Source: Nocardioides sp. GY 10127 (GTDB lineage Bacteria > Actinomycetota > Actinomycetes > Propionibacteriales > Nocardioidaceae). From it: a stretch of 64,000 bases of DNA. The stretch lies in the NCBI RefSeq assembly GCF_004919085.1, contig NZ_STGL01000006.1, positions 186,001-250,000 of the forward strand, in the 5' to 3' direction. A model generated the notes under the pieces. That model was not told the origin of the DNA, made no database searches, and saw nothing but the letters and a program-made list of their open reading frames with translations. Shown here piece by piece: positions 47,371 to 58,433 of the stretch (the first letter of the stretch is position 1; every line of letters starts with the position of its first letter). The position numbers were made by a program, and so were the translations under genes.

Positions 47371-48759
47371 TCAGGAGCTCGGCCAGGAGCTCTCGATGTT
47401 GTCGAGCGCGTCGGAGGTGCTCTCGCCGGTGATCCAGGCGGTCATCTCCTTCCAGAAGGTGCCGGCGCCGACGGCGCTGGGCATCTGGTCGGAACCGTCG
47501 AAGCGGAAGACCGCCTCGGGGTCCTGGAGGATCGACGCGGAGAGCTGGTCGATCGGGCTCGTCAGGTTGTCGATGTCGAGACCGGTGTTGGCGCTGACCC
47601 AGCCGCCGCCCGGCGTGGCGATGGCCTTCTGGTTCGCCCAGACGTCCGTGGAGAGGTAGGTCTGGAAGGCCTGGACCTCGGCGCGGTCGGAGAAGGCCGC
47701 CACGAACTCGCCGCCGCCGAGGACGGGCTTGCCGTTGTCCTCGTTGGTGGTCGGCAGGTAGAAGGCGAAGGCGTCGCCGTTCTCGCTCACGTCGGTGCCC
47801 TCGGGCCACTGCGCGGCGTAGAACGAGGCCTGGCGGTGCATGGCGCACTGGCCCTTGAGGATCGGCAGGCCGCCGTCCTGGAACGCGGTGGTGGCGATGG
47901 AGTCGACGTCACCGAAGCCACCGTTGACGTACTTGTCGTTCTTGAGGATGTTGCCGACGAGGTCGAGGGAGTCCGCGACGCCGGAGTCGTTGAACGGCAC
48001 CTCGTGGTTGACCCACTGGTCGTAGTAGTCCGCACCCTGCTCGCGCAGGACGGCGTCCTCGAGCCAGTCGGTGGCCGGCCAGCCGGTGGCCTCGCCGGAC
48101 TCGATGCCGGCGCACCAGGGCTTGATGCCGGTGGCGGCGATCTCGTCGGAGAGGGCGAGCATGTCGTCCCAGGTCTCCGGGACCTCCCAGCCGTTCTTGG
48201 CGAACATCTTCGGGGAGTACCAGACGAACGACTTCACGTTCGCGCCCAGCGGGGCCGCGTAGAAGGTGCCGTCGACGGTGCCGTAGCCCTTCCAGTCCTC
48301 GCCGAAGAACTCGTCGACGTTGTCGGAGACGGCCTGCGGGGCCGCCACGGCCAGGCCGCTGCCGACGACCGTCTTGAGGAGGCCGGGCTGCGGGATGTAG
48401 GCGATGTCGGGGGCGTTGCCCGCCTTCAGGCGGACGACGAGCTGGGTCTCGAACTGGTCCGAGCCCTCGTAGTCGACCTCGGCACCGGTGCACTCGGTGA
48501 AGAGCTCGTAGGACTTCTCGTGGGCCTCCTGCTCGGGCGGGAGGATCGAGGTGTAGATGCTGACCGTGGTGCCGGTCAGGTCGCCGAAGTCGGCGAGCTG
48601 CTCGAGGCCGGCGCAGTCGGAGTTGCCGTCACCCGGCCAGGTGCCGCCGGCGGAGTTGCTCTCGCTGCTGGAGGTGTCGTCACTGGCGCAGGAGGCGAGC
48701 GCCAGGGCTGCCACCGCCAGGACCGCGGCAGAAGCGTGCCGCACCTTCCGTGAACGCAT
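47371..48759 (-). CDS. Sugar ABC transporter substrate-binding lipoprotein (AglE/alpha-glucoside-like)
   Basis: 462 residues. Lipobox LASC (Cys24) then an acidic Ser-rich linker. VSIYTSILPPEQEAHEKSYE and NAPDIAYIPQPGLLKTVV match binding proteins of the AglE type; the sugar cannot be deduced, and the neighbouring beta-glucosidase suggests a beta-linked sugar. It is the first gene of the operon and has the LacI-type operator upstream. Confidence 0.9.
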   Translation of the reverse strand: MRSRKVRHASAAVLAVAALALASCASDDTSSSESNSAGGTWPGDGNSDCAGLEQLADFGDLTGTTVSIYTSILPPEQEAHEKSYELFTECTGAEVDYEGSDQFETQLVVRLKAGNAPDIAYIPQPGLLKTVVGSGLAVAAPQAVSDNVDEFFGEDWKGYGTVDGTFYAAPLGANVKSFVWYSPKMFAKNGWEVPETWDDMLALSDEIAATGIKPWCAGIESGEATGWPATDWLEDAVLREQGADYYDQWVNHEVPFNDSGVADSLDLVGNILKNDKYVNGGFGDVDSIATTAFQDGGLPILKGQCAMHRQASFYAAQWPEGTDVSENGDAFAFYLPTTNEDNGKPVLGGGEFVAAFSDRAEVQAFQTYLSTDVWANQKAIATPGGGWVSANTGLDIDNLTSPIDQLSASILQDPEAVFRFDGSDQMPSAVGAGTFWKEMTAWITGESTSDALDNIESSWPSS

Positions 48760-48828
48760 GCTGGTCCCCTTCGTCGTCAGCCGGCGGCGCTCCGTTGCTC
48801 CGCCGAGATGGCTGTGCGTAAGGAGTAG

Positions 48829-48840
48829 GCAAGCGCTTGC
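48829..48840. promoter_or_regulatory. LacI-family operator GCAAGCGCTTGC
   Basis: Perfect 12-bp palindrome with a central CG, the typical LacI/GalR operator core, about 70 bp upstream of the binding-protein start at 48759. A second inverted repeat, GAAAC/GTTTC, is at 48847-48862. The LacI regulator at 42665-43681 is the likely binder. Confidence 0.72.
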
Positions 48841-48886
48841 ACTCAGGAAACGTCAAGGTTTCTCAGCAACGATCTTGTAACGGCGG

Positions 48887-50905
48887 TCACATGAGGCTGA
48901 ATAGTTGTCTCAGGTGGTCTGGATCACTGGAAGGACGCTGGCAGACGAAGCCCCGGCAGGCGTAGGCGGTCGCCCGACCGTCCAGGGCCACCCGTCCCTC
49001 CAGCAGGATCAGTCCGGCTCCCACCGCCTCCGTCGTCCGCTCCTCGGCGGGGTCGGCGACGACCACGACCGCGCCCGGCAGCCGGCGCGCCACCCGCTCG
49101 AGCGCGTCCCGCTCCTCCCCCGCCGGACCGACCACGGCCACCTCCGGCAGCCCCGGGCGCGCGGCCGCGGCGGCCGCCAGCGACCACCCGGCGAACCGGG
49201 GGGACCGCACCGCCAGGCCGGCCACCGTGCCCAGCGCCTCCTGGGCCGCACCCAGCCACCGCTCCTCGCCGGTGAGGGCGTGCGCCGCCAGCAGCGCGTG
49301 CACGATCGCGCTCAGCCCCGAGGGGCTCGCGTTGTCCGACGGGTCGCGGGGGCGGGTGAGCAGGTCGGACGCGTCGGACGGCGTGTCGAGGAAGCCACCG
49401 TCCTCCGCGCGGAACCGGGCCAGCGCGTCGTCCAGCAGCCCGAGCGCGCGGCGCAGCCACACGGGGTCGGCGGTCGCCCCGGCCAGCGCGAGGAACCCGC
49501 CCGCCACGCACCCCAGGTCCTCCAGCACGCCCGCGTGGCGGCCGGCCACGCCGTCCCGGCTCACGCGCAGCAGGCGCCCGTCGGCCAGGTGGACGTCGGC
49601 CAGCAGCCGTCCGGCGTCCAGCGCCGCCTCGAGCAGGTCGGGGCGGCCCAGCAGGGAGGCCGCGTCCACGAGGGAGGCGATGGCCAGGCCGTTCCAGGCG
49701 GCGACGACCTTGTCGTCGCGGGCGGGGCGGACCCGCTGCTCCCGCGCCTCGCGCAGCGCCGAGCGGACCCGGGCCAGCCGTGCCGGGTCGTCGGGTCCCG
49801 TCGGGTCCGTGCGCCGCTGGAGGACCGAGGCGCCGTGCTCGAACGTGCCGCGCTCGGTCACGCCCAGGACGCCGGCGGCCCAGCGTCCGTCTTCCTCGCC
49901 GAGGACCTCGACGAGCTGGGCGGGCGTCCAGACGTAGTAGCGACCCTCCTCGCCCTCGGTGTCGGCGTCGAGCGCGGAGGCGAACCCGCCCTCGGGGGTG
50001 CGCAGTTCGGCGAGCAGCCAGTCGGCGGTCTCGGCGGCGACGCGGTCGCCCAGCGGGGTGCCCAGGCGGGCGTAGAGGCCGAGCAGCTGGGCGTTGTCGT
50101 AGAGCATCTTCTCGAAGTGCGGCACGACCCACGCGTCGTCCACGGAGTACCGGGCGAAACCGCCCGCCAGCTGGTCGTACATGCCGCCGCGGGCCATCGC
50201 CTCGACGGACGCGGTGAGCATCTGCGCGGCGCGCGCCGACTCCGGCGTGTCCTGGAGCGCGACCCTCCGCAGCAGCTCGAGCACCATCGACGGCGGGAAC
50301 TTGGGGGCGCCGCCGAAGCCGCCGCGGACGTCGTCGTGCTGGCCCGACAGGGTGCGCACCGCAGCCGCGACCTCCGCGGCCCCCAGGGGTGCGGACGCCA
50401 GCGAGCCCTCGGCCGACAGGTGCTCGCGCAGGTTCGCCGCGACCCGGCCGACCTCGTCGCGCCGGTTCTCCCACGCGTCCGCGAGGCCCTCGAGGACCTG
50501 CCGGAAGGACGGCATGCCGTGCCGCGGCTCGTCGGGGAAGTAGGTGCCGGCGAAGAAGGGGCTGCCCTCGTGGTCGAGGACGCAGGTCATCGGCCACCCG
50601 CCCTGGCCGGTCATGGCGGTGGTGGCGTTCATGTAGACGGCGTCGACGTCCGGCCGCTCCTCGCGGTCGACCTTGATCGCCACGTAGTGGGCGTTGAGGT
50701 AGGCGGCCGTCGCGTCGTCCTCGAAGGACTCGTGCGCCATGACGTGGCACCAGTGGCACGCGGCGTACCCGACGCTGAGCAGGACCGGTTTGTTGAGGCG
50801 CCTCGCCTCAGCGAACGCGTCCTCGCCCCACTCCCACCAGTCCACGGGGTTGTCCGCGTGCTGGAGGAGGTAGGGGCTGGTCGCGCTCGCGAGGCGGTTC
50901 GGCAC
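48887..50905 (-). CDS. DUF255 thioredoxin-domain protein (YyaL/SPATA20-like)
   Basis: 672 residues from the GTG at 50905. The N-terminal thioredoxin-like domain has [20 protein letters not shown] (CxxC in ACHWCHVM) and the rest is an alpha/alpha-barrel region ([30 protein letters not shown]) like glycosyl-hydrolase toroids. Widespread in bacteria; function unresolved, perhaps redox or sugar-linked. Confidence 0.92.
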   Translation of the reverse strand: MPNRLASATSPYLLQHADNPVDWWEWGEDAFAEARRLNKPVLLSVGYAACHWCHVMAHESFEDDATAAYLNAHYVAIKVDREERPDVDAVYMNATTAMTGQGGWPMTCVLDHEGSPFFAGTYFPDEPRHGMPSFRQVLEGLADAWENRRDEVGRVAANLREHLSAEGSLASAPLGAAEVAAAVRTLSGQHDDVRGGFGGAPKFPPSMVLELLRRVALQDTPESARAAQMLTASVEAMARGGMYDQLAGGFARYSVDDAWVVPHFEKMLYDNAQLLGLYARLGTPLGDRVAAETADWLLAELRTPEGGFASALDADTEGEEGRYYVWTPAQLVEVLGEEDGRWAAGVLGVTERGTFEHGASVLQRRTDPTGPDDPARLARVRSALREAREQRVRPARDDKVVAAWNGLAIASLVDAASLLGRPDLLEAALDAGRLLADVHLADGRLLRVSRDGVAGRHAGVLEDLGCVAGGFLALAGATADPVWLRRALGLLDDALARFRAEDGGFLDTPSDASDLLTRPRDPSDNASPSGLSAIVHALLAAHALTGEERWLGAAQEALGTVAGLAVRSPRFAGWSLAAAAAARPGLPEVAVVGPAGEERDALERVARRLPGAVVVVADPAEERTTEAVGAGLILLEGRVALDGRATAYACRGFVCQRPSSDPDHLRQLFSLM

Positions 50906-51034
50906 GCCCGCCACCGTACGGGCCGGGTGTGCGTTTCTCGTGGCTGGTGGCTGAGCGGGTTCGGTGCGCGTGGCTGGTGGTTGCTGGCGCCGGTGCGGTG
51001 CTCCTGGCGGGTGGTTGTTCCTCAGGCGGCTGTG

Positions 51035-51523
51035 GCGCTTCGGTCCTCGTGCCCACGAGGACCGACCGCACCGGCCGGCCAGGGGGGAGCTCACTGACCT
51101 GCGGCGACGACTGCGAGCTCATCCGCTGGCAGGTGTTCGGTCCTCCTGGAGCACGCTGCGGCGGCACACCAGCCGGGCCGGCACCGCCGCCCACCCCCAC
51201 CCGTCCCACCAGACCCGCGGGCAGGACGCCCGCCCTGCCTCCGCCGTTCGGTCCTCGCGCCCACGAGGACCGAACGCACCAGCCGGCCCGGGGGCAGCTC
51301 GCTGACCTGCGGCGACGACTGCGAGCTCACCCGCTGGCAGCTGTTCGGTCCTCCTGGAGCACGCTGCGGGGCACGCCGGCCGAGCCGCCCGCCCCGCCGC
51401 CGCCGTTCGGTCCTCGTGCCCACGAGGACCGAACGCAACAGCTGGCCCGGGGCCACCGCCCTGACCAGCGGCAACGGCCGCGGGCTCATCCGCTGGCAGG
51501 TCTTCGGTCCTCCTGGAGCACGC
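51035..51523. repeat. Family B array, third locus
   Basis: Full hairpins (TTCGGTCCTCGTGCCCACG and complement) lie at about 51037-51069, 51245-51276 and 51404-51435. Half-copies (TTCGGTCCTCCTGGAGCAC) lie at 51135, 51343 and 51502, each 98 bp after its hairpin. The 60 bp between hairpin and half-copy is conserved (GAGCTC, CTGACCTGCGGC, CCGCTGGCAG). Confidence 0.88.
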
Positions 51524-51540
51524 TGCGCGGCTCTCCCACA

Positions 51541-51610
51541 CCCAGCCGCAACCACCCAGCCGCAACCGCCCAGCCGCAACCACCAAGCCGCGACCGCCCA
51601 GCCGCAACCG
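51541..51610. repeat. Five-copy 14-nt tandem repeat
   Basis: Five head-to-tail copies of CCCAGCCGCAACCR with exact 14-nt spacing (51541, 51555, 51569, 51583, 51597), one variant carrying CCAAGCCGCGACCG. The period is not a multiple of three. It lies 90 bp before the ABC-F start. Confidence 0.85.
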
Positions 51611-51699
51611 CCAAGAGCCCCACCCGAGACCCGGTGCGCAGCCCCGCGCTGCAGACCAGCGCTGCGAACCAGCACGCCGCACCGCCGTACGATCACACC

Positions 51700-53346
<1,647 letters not shown>

Positions 53347-53680
53347 CGCGCACTTCGGGCACCGAGGATGCATGAGCACTCAGCCTCAGCGCCCAAAGAC
53401 CGCAGCGCGTTCGACGGCTGCGGCCGCTCACGCGTGCCCCGAGGGGCAGGACCGGGCACACGACCCCTCGCCCGCCGCCAGCGAATCGAGGCGTGCCAAT
53501 GGCCTGGCCCCACCAGCTGTCCCAGCCGCCAGCCGGGCGAACCCGGCCCGAGTGTCGCCAATCGCGTCGCAGCTCGGCCCTGACGATCCGATTCTTCTAC
53601 CGAATGCCTCCGAGATTGGTCTCGGAGCGGTCCAGTCCGCTTCAGGCGGGCTTTGCTCAGTCGCCCACGGGGAGGTGCCG
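53347..53680. other. 334-bp gene-free interval with leader hairpin
   Basis: Slightly lower GC than the surroundings. It includes a hairpin CTCCGAGA-TTGG-TCTCGGAG at 53608-53627 and leads to GGGGAGG 5 nt ahead of the next ATG. It is the promoter/leader of the surface-protein gene and shows no gene of its own. Confidence 0.55.
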
Positions 53681-54904
53681 ATGTCGGCGATGATGCAGCA
53701 CGAAATGGACCTCCACGTTCGGCGCAGCAGCCAGCCCACCAGTCAGCGCGCTCGATGGACCGGTGCCGTGAAGCCGTCCGCCGCCGCGCTCTGCGTCCAC
53801 TGTGCGGAGGAAACGCCCGATCTCCCTGCAGGGGAACTGCTCGAAGGACCCGCGGCGCTGTCTGCTCCTGTCCGTCGTCGCGTCACTCCGCTGGCCGTGC
53901 TGGGCCTCGCTGTCGCGGGGTCGGTCTTCCTGGCTTCTCCGGCGATGGCGACGAGCTCGCCGAAGGCGGTGGAGGGTCACCTGGTCGACATCGCGAACGT
54001 GAAGGTGACCACCTCGGCGTCGTCGCAGACCAACGAGGGGGTCGAGGTGCTGCGGGTGAGGACCACCGCCGCGGGCTCCTCCTCCGGCGGTGGGACCGGC
54101 GCTCGTGCCAGCCAGTCGGCCGTGCAGGCGAGCGAGACAGAGGCGGGGGATGACACCGACGGCGACGGGCTCTCCGATGAGGACGAGGCCGTGTACGGCA
54201 CCGACCCGCTGGACCCCGACACCGACGGCGACGGGCTCTCCGACGGCGACGAGGTCTACCTCTACGGCACCGACCCGCTGGTCGCCGACACCGACGGCGA
54301 CGGCGCCGATGACGGCGTCGAGGTCGACGGCGGCACCGACCCGCTGGACCCCGACGACACCACGAGCGTCTCGGTGGCGGTCACGATCGGCGCGACGAAG
54401 AAGTTCACCGCCACCGCCACCCGGACCGTGGCGGTCACCAGGACCTCCAAGCGCGGGGTCGCCAAGGAGCGGGTCCGGCGCGTCGTGCGGATCAACGGCC
54501 GCGAACGAGTGTTCGTCGCGCACTCGTGGGAGATCTGGTACGTCTCCGCGACCCGGTCGGCGAAGGCGACCATGACCCGGACCAAGTCGTCGACCGCGAT
54601 CGTGACAGCGGTGTGCGACGCCCCGGTGCAGGAGGCCGCGTACGAGTGCGCGTACGCGAACGCGGTGAAGTACGCCAACCTCATCGCCGAGCAGACCGCG
54701 AAGAGCGAGGCCCGCCACTCCGCGCGGCACCGCGCGCGCGGAGCGGCGCACTGGAAGGCGGAGAAGCGCGCGGAGTGGTGGGCCAAGTGGGCGTGGGACG
54801 GCCAGCAGCGCCGCGCTGCGATCGAGAAGGCGACCCGGGAGGCTCGTCGCAAGGTCAACGCTCTGGTCCAGCGCGCTCGCGCCCGAGCCGCCGAACGCAC
54901 CTGA
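53681..54904 (+). CDS. Ca-binding-repeat (thrombospondin type 3-like) exported protein
   Basis: 407 residues. A 65-residue polar N-region with [18 protein letters not shown] precedes a signal helix [20 protein letters not shown] (about 69-88, cleavage after AMA). Then a linker and three DxDGDG repeats (157-168, 179-190, 203-214) with TDPLDPD spacers bind Ca2+. The C-terminal half is strongly basic and helical ([35 protein letters not shown]). Probably surface-exposed; function unknown. It lies between the ABC-F end and a copy of its tail. Confidence 0.68.
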   Translation: MSAMMQHEMDLHVRRSSQPTSQRARWTGAVKPSAAALCVHCAEETPDLPAGELLEGPAALSAPVRRRVTPLAVLGLAVAGSVFLASPAMATSSPKAVEGHLVDIANVKVTTSASSQTNEGVEVLRVRTTAAGSSSGGGTGARASQSAVQASETEAGDDTDGDGLSDEDEAVYGTDPLDPDTDGDGLSDGDEVYLYGTDPLVADTDGDGADDGVEVDGGTDPLDPDDTTSVSVAVTIGATKKFTATATRTVAVTRTSKRGVAKERVRRVVRINGRERVFVAHSWEIWYVSATRSAKATMTRTKSSTAIVTAVCDAPVQEAAYECAYANAVKYANLIAEQTAKSEARHSARHRARGAAHWKAEKRAEWWAKWAWDGQQRRAAIEKATREARRKVNALVQRARARAAERT

Positions 54905-54927
54905 CCGGCGCCTGACCCGGCCCCGGC

Positions 54928-54946
54928 GGTGCGGGAGGTCTGAGCA
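54928..54946. repeat. Copy 1 of the ABC-F-tail repeat
   Basis: GGTGCGGGAGGTCTGAGCA (19 nt) is identical to 56107-56125. Its first 13 nt match the end of the ABC-F coding sequence (53322-53334). It lies 23 bp past the Ca-binding-repeat gene and 60 bp from the NERD gene's stop. Confidence 0.72.
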
Positions 54947-55007
54947 CGGCCCACAGCGCGATCGGCGGACGTCGCCCCCGACCCGCCTGCTGACACGCCT
55001 GCTCCGG

Positions 55008-55952
55008 CTACCGCCAGGTCGTCGACCGCCGCGCCACCTCGTGGATCGCCTCGACCTCGCGGGCGGTGAGGGTCGACGGGAGGGTGCGCAGGTACTGGCT
55101 CACTCGCTTGCGGGTCACCACGACGACGAGACCGTCCTCGGGCTGCCGCTTCACGGTGAAGCCCCTACGAGCACCCATCACCGCGATGACTCCGACGGCG
55201 GCGACGGGGAAGCCCACCCGCTCGGTCAGCAGACGGGCAGCCCGGCGGGCCTCGTGCCGGCTGTTGCGGACGTAGGGCACCCGCCGACCGTCCACCATGA
55301 ACACCTCGCCTCCCACCCACACGCGTGCGTCCGGGTGGTGCTTGGCGTTGATCGTGAACACCCCGGCCGGACCGATCACGACGTGGTCGATGTCGGCGCC
55401 TCGGTCTCCGACCCTGACCGCGTGCAGGACTCGCCACTCGGGCCCGAGCCTCGCGAGCTGGGCGGCGACGGCCTCCTCACCCTGGGTCCCGATCCGCCAC
55501 GCCCGCTCCTCGGTGCGGACGCCGAGCAGGCGCGCGAGGAAGCCGACGAACCGTCCCTGGGCCCGGCGAGCCGCGAGGGCCTGCTCGCGAGCGGCACTGC
55601 CCGGCGCCGTACCGCTGAGGTCGACCCACTCCGGCGACTCCTCCTCGCGCGACTCCTCCGCGCGCGGGGCCTCCGCGCGCGGGGCCTCGGCGCGCGGGGC
55701 CTCCGTCGATCCGGTAACGGGCTGCGGACCCGGCATCTCACCCTCCGGAGCCGCGGTGCCCCCGAGGCTCACCGCCCGACCCGCGAGGTGATCCGCGATG
55801 GCACGCTCCAGCAGCGGCAGGTGCGTGAGGTCGTCGGAGTGGAAGCGCCCCGTCTTCACGTCGTAGTGGCCGAGCGCGGTGCCGCCGGGCGTCTCCGCGC
55901 ACAGGCGTTCGTGCCCGTAACGGGCCCACCGCCGCACGATCCACTCCGTCAC
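55008..55952 (-). CDS. NERD-domain (nuclease-related) protein
   Basis: 314 residues. The N-terminal 60 or so have no match; a repeated EAPRA linker (APRAEAPRAEAPRAEESREE) follows at about 85-105, produced by GC-rich DNA repeats at 55630-55710. From about 155, RIGTQGEEAVAAQLARLGP, VRVGDRGADIDHVVIGPAG and VFTINAKHH form the NERD restriction-like fold, with D-(x)-N-x-K as the catalytic pattern. Role unknown; NERD proteins occur in mobile elements. Confidence 0.8.
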   Translation of the reverse strand: MTEWIVRRWARYGHERLCAETPGGTALGHYDVKTGRFHSDDLTHLPLLERAIADHLAGRAVSLGGTAAPEGEMPGPQPVTGSTEAPRAEAPRAEAPRAEESREEESPEWVDLSGTAPGSAAREQALAARRAQGRFVGFLARLLGVRTEERAWRIGTQGEEAVAAQLARLGPEWRVLHAVRVGDRGADIDHVVIGPAGVFTINAKHHPDARVWVGGEVFMVDGRRVPYVRNSRHEARRAARLLTERVGFPVAAVGVIAVMGARRGFTVKRQPEDGLVVVVTRKRVSQYLRTLPSTLTAREVEAIHEVARRSTTWR

Positions 55953-56065
55953 GGTCCCACCTCCGGTCCCACCTCCTGGTCCGGGCAGCGTGACACCGGG
56001 GCCGGGTCAGGATCTGCCGAACGCGAGAATCCAGCCTCGATCTCCCTCCTCAGGGGTACGCCCGT

Positions 56066-56125
56066 CGCCGCCTCCACCTGGAGGACGGTCACGTGGAGGA
56101 CGGTCGGGTGCGGGAGGTCTGAGCA
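56066..56125. repeat. Copy 2 of the ABC-F-tail repeat, with internal duplication
   Basis: 56066-56090 matches 53296-53320 (the end of the ABC-F gene) with one difference; 56091-56119 repeats 53306-53334 exactly (29 nt), so the copy carries a 15-nt internal duplication. 56107-56125 equals 54928-54946. The nearby sequence then passes into the next gene's intergenic DNA. Confidence 0.72.
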
Positions 56126-56130
56126 GGCCC

Positions 56131-56556
56131 TCAACCGCGCGGCCAGTGCCGCTCCACCCGCAGCGAGTCGACGCGCGCCGCGCCGTCCGCCCAGGTCAGC
56201 TCGACGTGGTAGCGGCCCAGCGTGGTCAGCACCGGCGCCTCCCCCGCCAGCGACCATCGCTGGTAGGGCGCCAGGAAGCGGAACGCGACGGAGCCGGGGC
56301 CACCGGCGGCGGTCAGGTGCACCTCGCCCGGGTGCAGCAGGTGGCAGGTCGGGCCACTGGCGGCGAACGCCGTCCGGTAGGCCTCCCCGATACGCTCGGC
56401 CCCGGTCAGCGCCTCCCCGGCGAAGTCGACGCGGGCGTCGCCCAGGACCGCGAGCACCCCGTCGAGGTCGGCCTCGTCGACGGCGCGCAGGTAGCCCACG
56501 AGCAGGTTCTCGGCGGCGTGGCGCAGCGCGGCCGGCCCGACGCCGGCGGCAGGCAT
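56131..56556 (-). CDS. SnoaL/NTF2-like small protein
   Basis: 141 residues from the ATG at 56556 (a GTG just upstream gives one more residue). A cystatin-like NTF2 fold: LLVGYLRAVDEADLDGVLAVL and the C-terminal GRYHVELTWADGAA strands. It overlaps the stop of the flavin hydroxylase gene, so the two are coupled. NTF2-fold proteins act as isomerases or cyclases or as small-molecule carriers; function here is inferred to serve the hydroxylase pathway. Confidence 0.75.
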   Translation of the reverse strand: MPAAGVGPAALRHAAENLLVGYLRAVDEADLDGVLAVLGDARVDFAGEALTGAERIGEAYRTAFAASGPTCHLLHPGEVHLTAAGGPGSVAFRFLAPYQRWSLAGEAPVLTTLGRYHVELTWADGAARVDSLRVERHWPRG

Positions 56557-58163
56557 CACCGGGCCGACACCGCCGGCGCGCGCAGCGCCGAGCGCAGGTG
56601 CTCGAGCAGGGCCGTGAGGTCGGCAGCGTCCGTGGCGCTGCCGAGGACGTAGAGGTCGGGCCGGACGAGCACGGCGACCGCCCCGAGGCCGGCGAACCAG
56701 TCGCGGTAGGTGCCTGTGCTGTCGACGACGACGCCCTCGCCGGGCTCGTCGCCGAGCGCCACGACGCGCCAGCCCAGCGAGTCCAGCAGGGCCGTGTCGG
56801 CGGGGGCGAGCGCGCTGCGCAGGGCCGGGTCGCCGAGGAGCAGCAGCCCGCCGGCCCCCACGACGTCGTCCAGGAGGCCGCTCACCTCGGCCCCGTCCGC
56901 GCCGATCCCGACCACCTCCGCCTGCAGGGAGAGGAGCCCACCGCCCGCGTCCGCGCGGCTCAGGCCGCGGCCGAGCCGGGGCAGCGGACGGGGCGGCTGC
57001 TCGACCCCGGCCGCGAGGTCGGCGCGCATGGCGACGTCCCGGGCGGCCGCGGCGTCGGCGTCGGAGAGGCAGATGACCTCGCCGAGCGCCATCGAGCCCT
57101 CAATGAAGTGCCGCACGTGCTCCGAGCGCTCCGGCCCGTAGCTGTCGAGCACCTGGTCGTCGGCGAGGCCACCCAGCACCAGGTCGAGACGCCACGCCAG
57201 CGCGACGGCGTCCCGCAGGCCGGAGCACATGCCCTGCCCCGCGAAGGGCGGCATGAGGTGCGCGGAGTCCCCCGCCAGGAGCAGCCGGCCGGCGCGCCAG
57301 GTGTCGCACCACCGGGCCTGGAAGGTGTACACGGCGTGCCGCTCCAGGACCGCCTGCTCCGGCCCGACCCCCCACGGCTCCAGCAGCCGCCAGGCCGTGG
57401 CCTCCTGCGCGAGCTCGTCGAGGTCCTCGCCGGGTCGGCGCATGAACTCGAAGCGGCGTCGCCCGGGGCCGCCGGGGACGAGGGTGGTGGGTCGCTCGGG
57501 GTCGCACAGCTGCCACGCCGGCGGGGTGAACAGGGACGTGTCGGCGTCCGCGTCCAGCACGAGGTCGACCACGAGCCACTCGCGGAAGTACCCGAGGTCG
57601 GTGACCTGCGAGCCGATCCACGAGCGCACGACGCTGTTGGCCCCGTCCGCCCCGACCAGGTAGGCGGCCCGCACCTCGCGGGCACCCCCGTCGGCGGACT
57701 CCAGCCGCACGGTCACCCCCTCGTCGTCCTGGACGTGGGAGACGGCCCGCCACCCGCGCAGCACCTGCACCGGCTCGAGGCCCTCGACCTGGGCGTCCAG
57801 CGCGCGCTCGACGCCGGGCTGGTGGAAGAAGTGGCTGACGTGCCAGCCCGAGGGGCCGAGCCCGCGCCAGTCCAGCCGCAGGAGCGGCTCGTGGTCGGCG
57901 GCCCGCCACTCGTACAGGTCGTCGTAGGCGCCGACGCAGTCGGTGAGCGCCGTGGGCGGCAGCCCGACGGACTGGAGGATGCGGCCCACCTCGTCGTCGA
58001 AGTGGACGGCGCGGGGCAGCGGGTAGGCGGCCGGCTGTCGCTCGACCACCACGACGGAGCGCCCGGCCCGCCCGAGCAGGAGGGCCAGCAGGCGTCCCAC
58101 CGGGCCGTACCCGACGACCACCACGTCCGCGTCCGTCCGCTCCACCTGCACCGTCGACACCAT
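56556..58163 (-). CDS. FAD-dependent aromatic hydroxylase (MhpA/PheA-type)
   Basis: 535 residues. GYGPVGRLLALLLGRAG is the FAD dinucleotide fold, RAVHFDDEVGRILQSVG and VGADGANSVVRSW the substrate and NADPH loops, and LAGDSAHLMPPFAGQGMCSG the GD motif. Group A flavoprotein hydroxylases such as 3-(3-hydroxyphenyl)propionate hydroxylase use NAD(P)H and O2 to hydroxylate phenols. The C-terminal thioredoxin-like half is present. The substrate is unknown. The palindrome GTGACCGGCGTCACGTC lies 20 bp upstream. Confidence 0.9.
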   Translation of the reverse strand: MVSTVQVERTDADVVVVGYGPVGRLLALLLGRAGRSVVVVERQPAAYPLPRAVHFDDEVGRILQSVGLPPTALTDCVGAYDDLYEWRAADHEPLLRLDWRGLGPSGWHVSHFFHQPGVERALDAQVEGLEPVQVLRGWRAVSHVQDDEGVTVRLESADGGAREVRAAYLVGADGANSVVRSWIGSQVTDLGYFREWLVVDLVLDADADTSLFTPPAWQLCDPERPTTLVPGGPGRRRFEFMRRPGEDLDELAQEATAWRLLEPWGVGPEQAVLERHAVYTFQARWCDTWRAGRLLLAGDSAHLMPPFAGQGMCSGLRDAVALAWRLDLVLGGLADDQVLDSYGPERSEHVRHFIEGSMALGEVICLSDADAAAARDVAMRADLAAGVEQPPRPLPRLGRGLSRADAGGGLLSLQAEVVGIGADGAEVSGLLDDVVGAGGLLLLGDPALRSALAPADTALLDSLGWRVVALGDEPGEGVVVDSTGTYRDWFAGLGAVAVLVRPDLYVLGSATDAADLTALLEHLRSALRAPAVSAR

Positions 58164-58182
58164 CCGACATCCTCGCTCGCTC

Positions 58183-58199
58183 GTGACCGGCGTCACGTC
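58183..58199. promoter_or_regulatory. Palindromic site upstream of the flavin hydroxylase
   Basis: GTGACCGGCGTCACGTC (17 nt), a near-palindrome that recurs as GTGACGCGCGTCACGTC at 59578-59594 upstream of the CocE-type hydrolase. The two genes are 1.5 kb apart and on opposite strands with an AraC regulator between, suggesting a shared regulator site. Confidence 0.68.
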
Positions 58200-58263
58200 A
58201 GGCAGGGACGCTAGGCAGCCCCCGCCCCGGCGAGGAGACGCTTCACGCAGCGGGGCAGCCACA

Positions 58264-58297
58264 ACACGCACAGCCCGACACACACACAGTCCGACAC
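58264..58297. promoter_or_regulatory. Direct repeats upstream of the AraC-type gene
   Basis: Two 18-nt copies of ACACRCACAGYCCGACAC at 58264-58281 and 58280-58297, offset by 16 bp, lie in the 270-bp divergent interval. AraC regulators usually bind direct repeats of this size and spacing, so this is a candidate autoregulatory or hydroxylase-activating site. Confidence 0.55.
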
Positions 58298-58433
58298 GCA
58301 CCACGCAGGCCCTGGACAGGGGCGCAGTACTTGCGGGGCTGGTGCATAGTTCTGCGTGACGTGGGACACACGGCCCTGGTGGCGGCCGGTCCCGAGGGGT
58401 GATCGGGCACCCGACCACGAGAGGAGCGGGGAC

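Larger units (their letters stand above)
50906..51699. other. 794-bp gene-free repeat region between DUF255 and ABC-F genes
   Basis: It holds a family B array (51035-51523), a five-copy 14-nt tandem repeat (51541-51610) and the promoter regions of the divergent genes. The open frames are repeat products ([14 protein letters not shown]) in several frames and none is credible. Confidence 0.75.

Noticed and set aside
51035..51523. Short proteins with RSVLVxTRTE in several frames near the family B repeats
   Set aside because: The peptide is only the translation of the repeat hairpin; no ribosome binding site or conserved frame.
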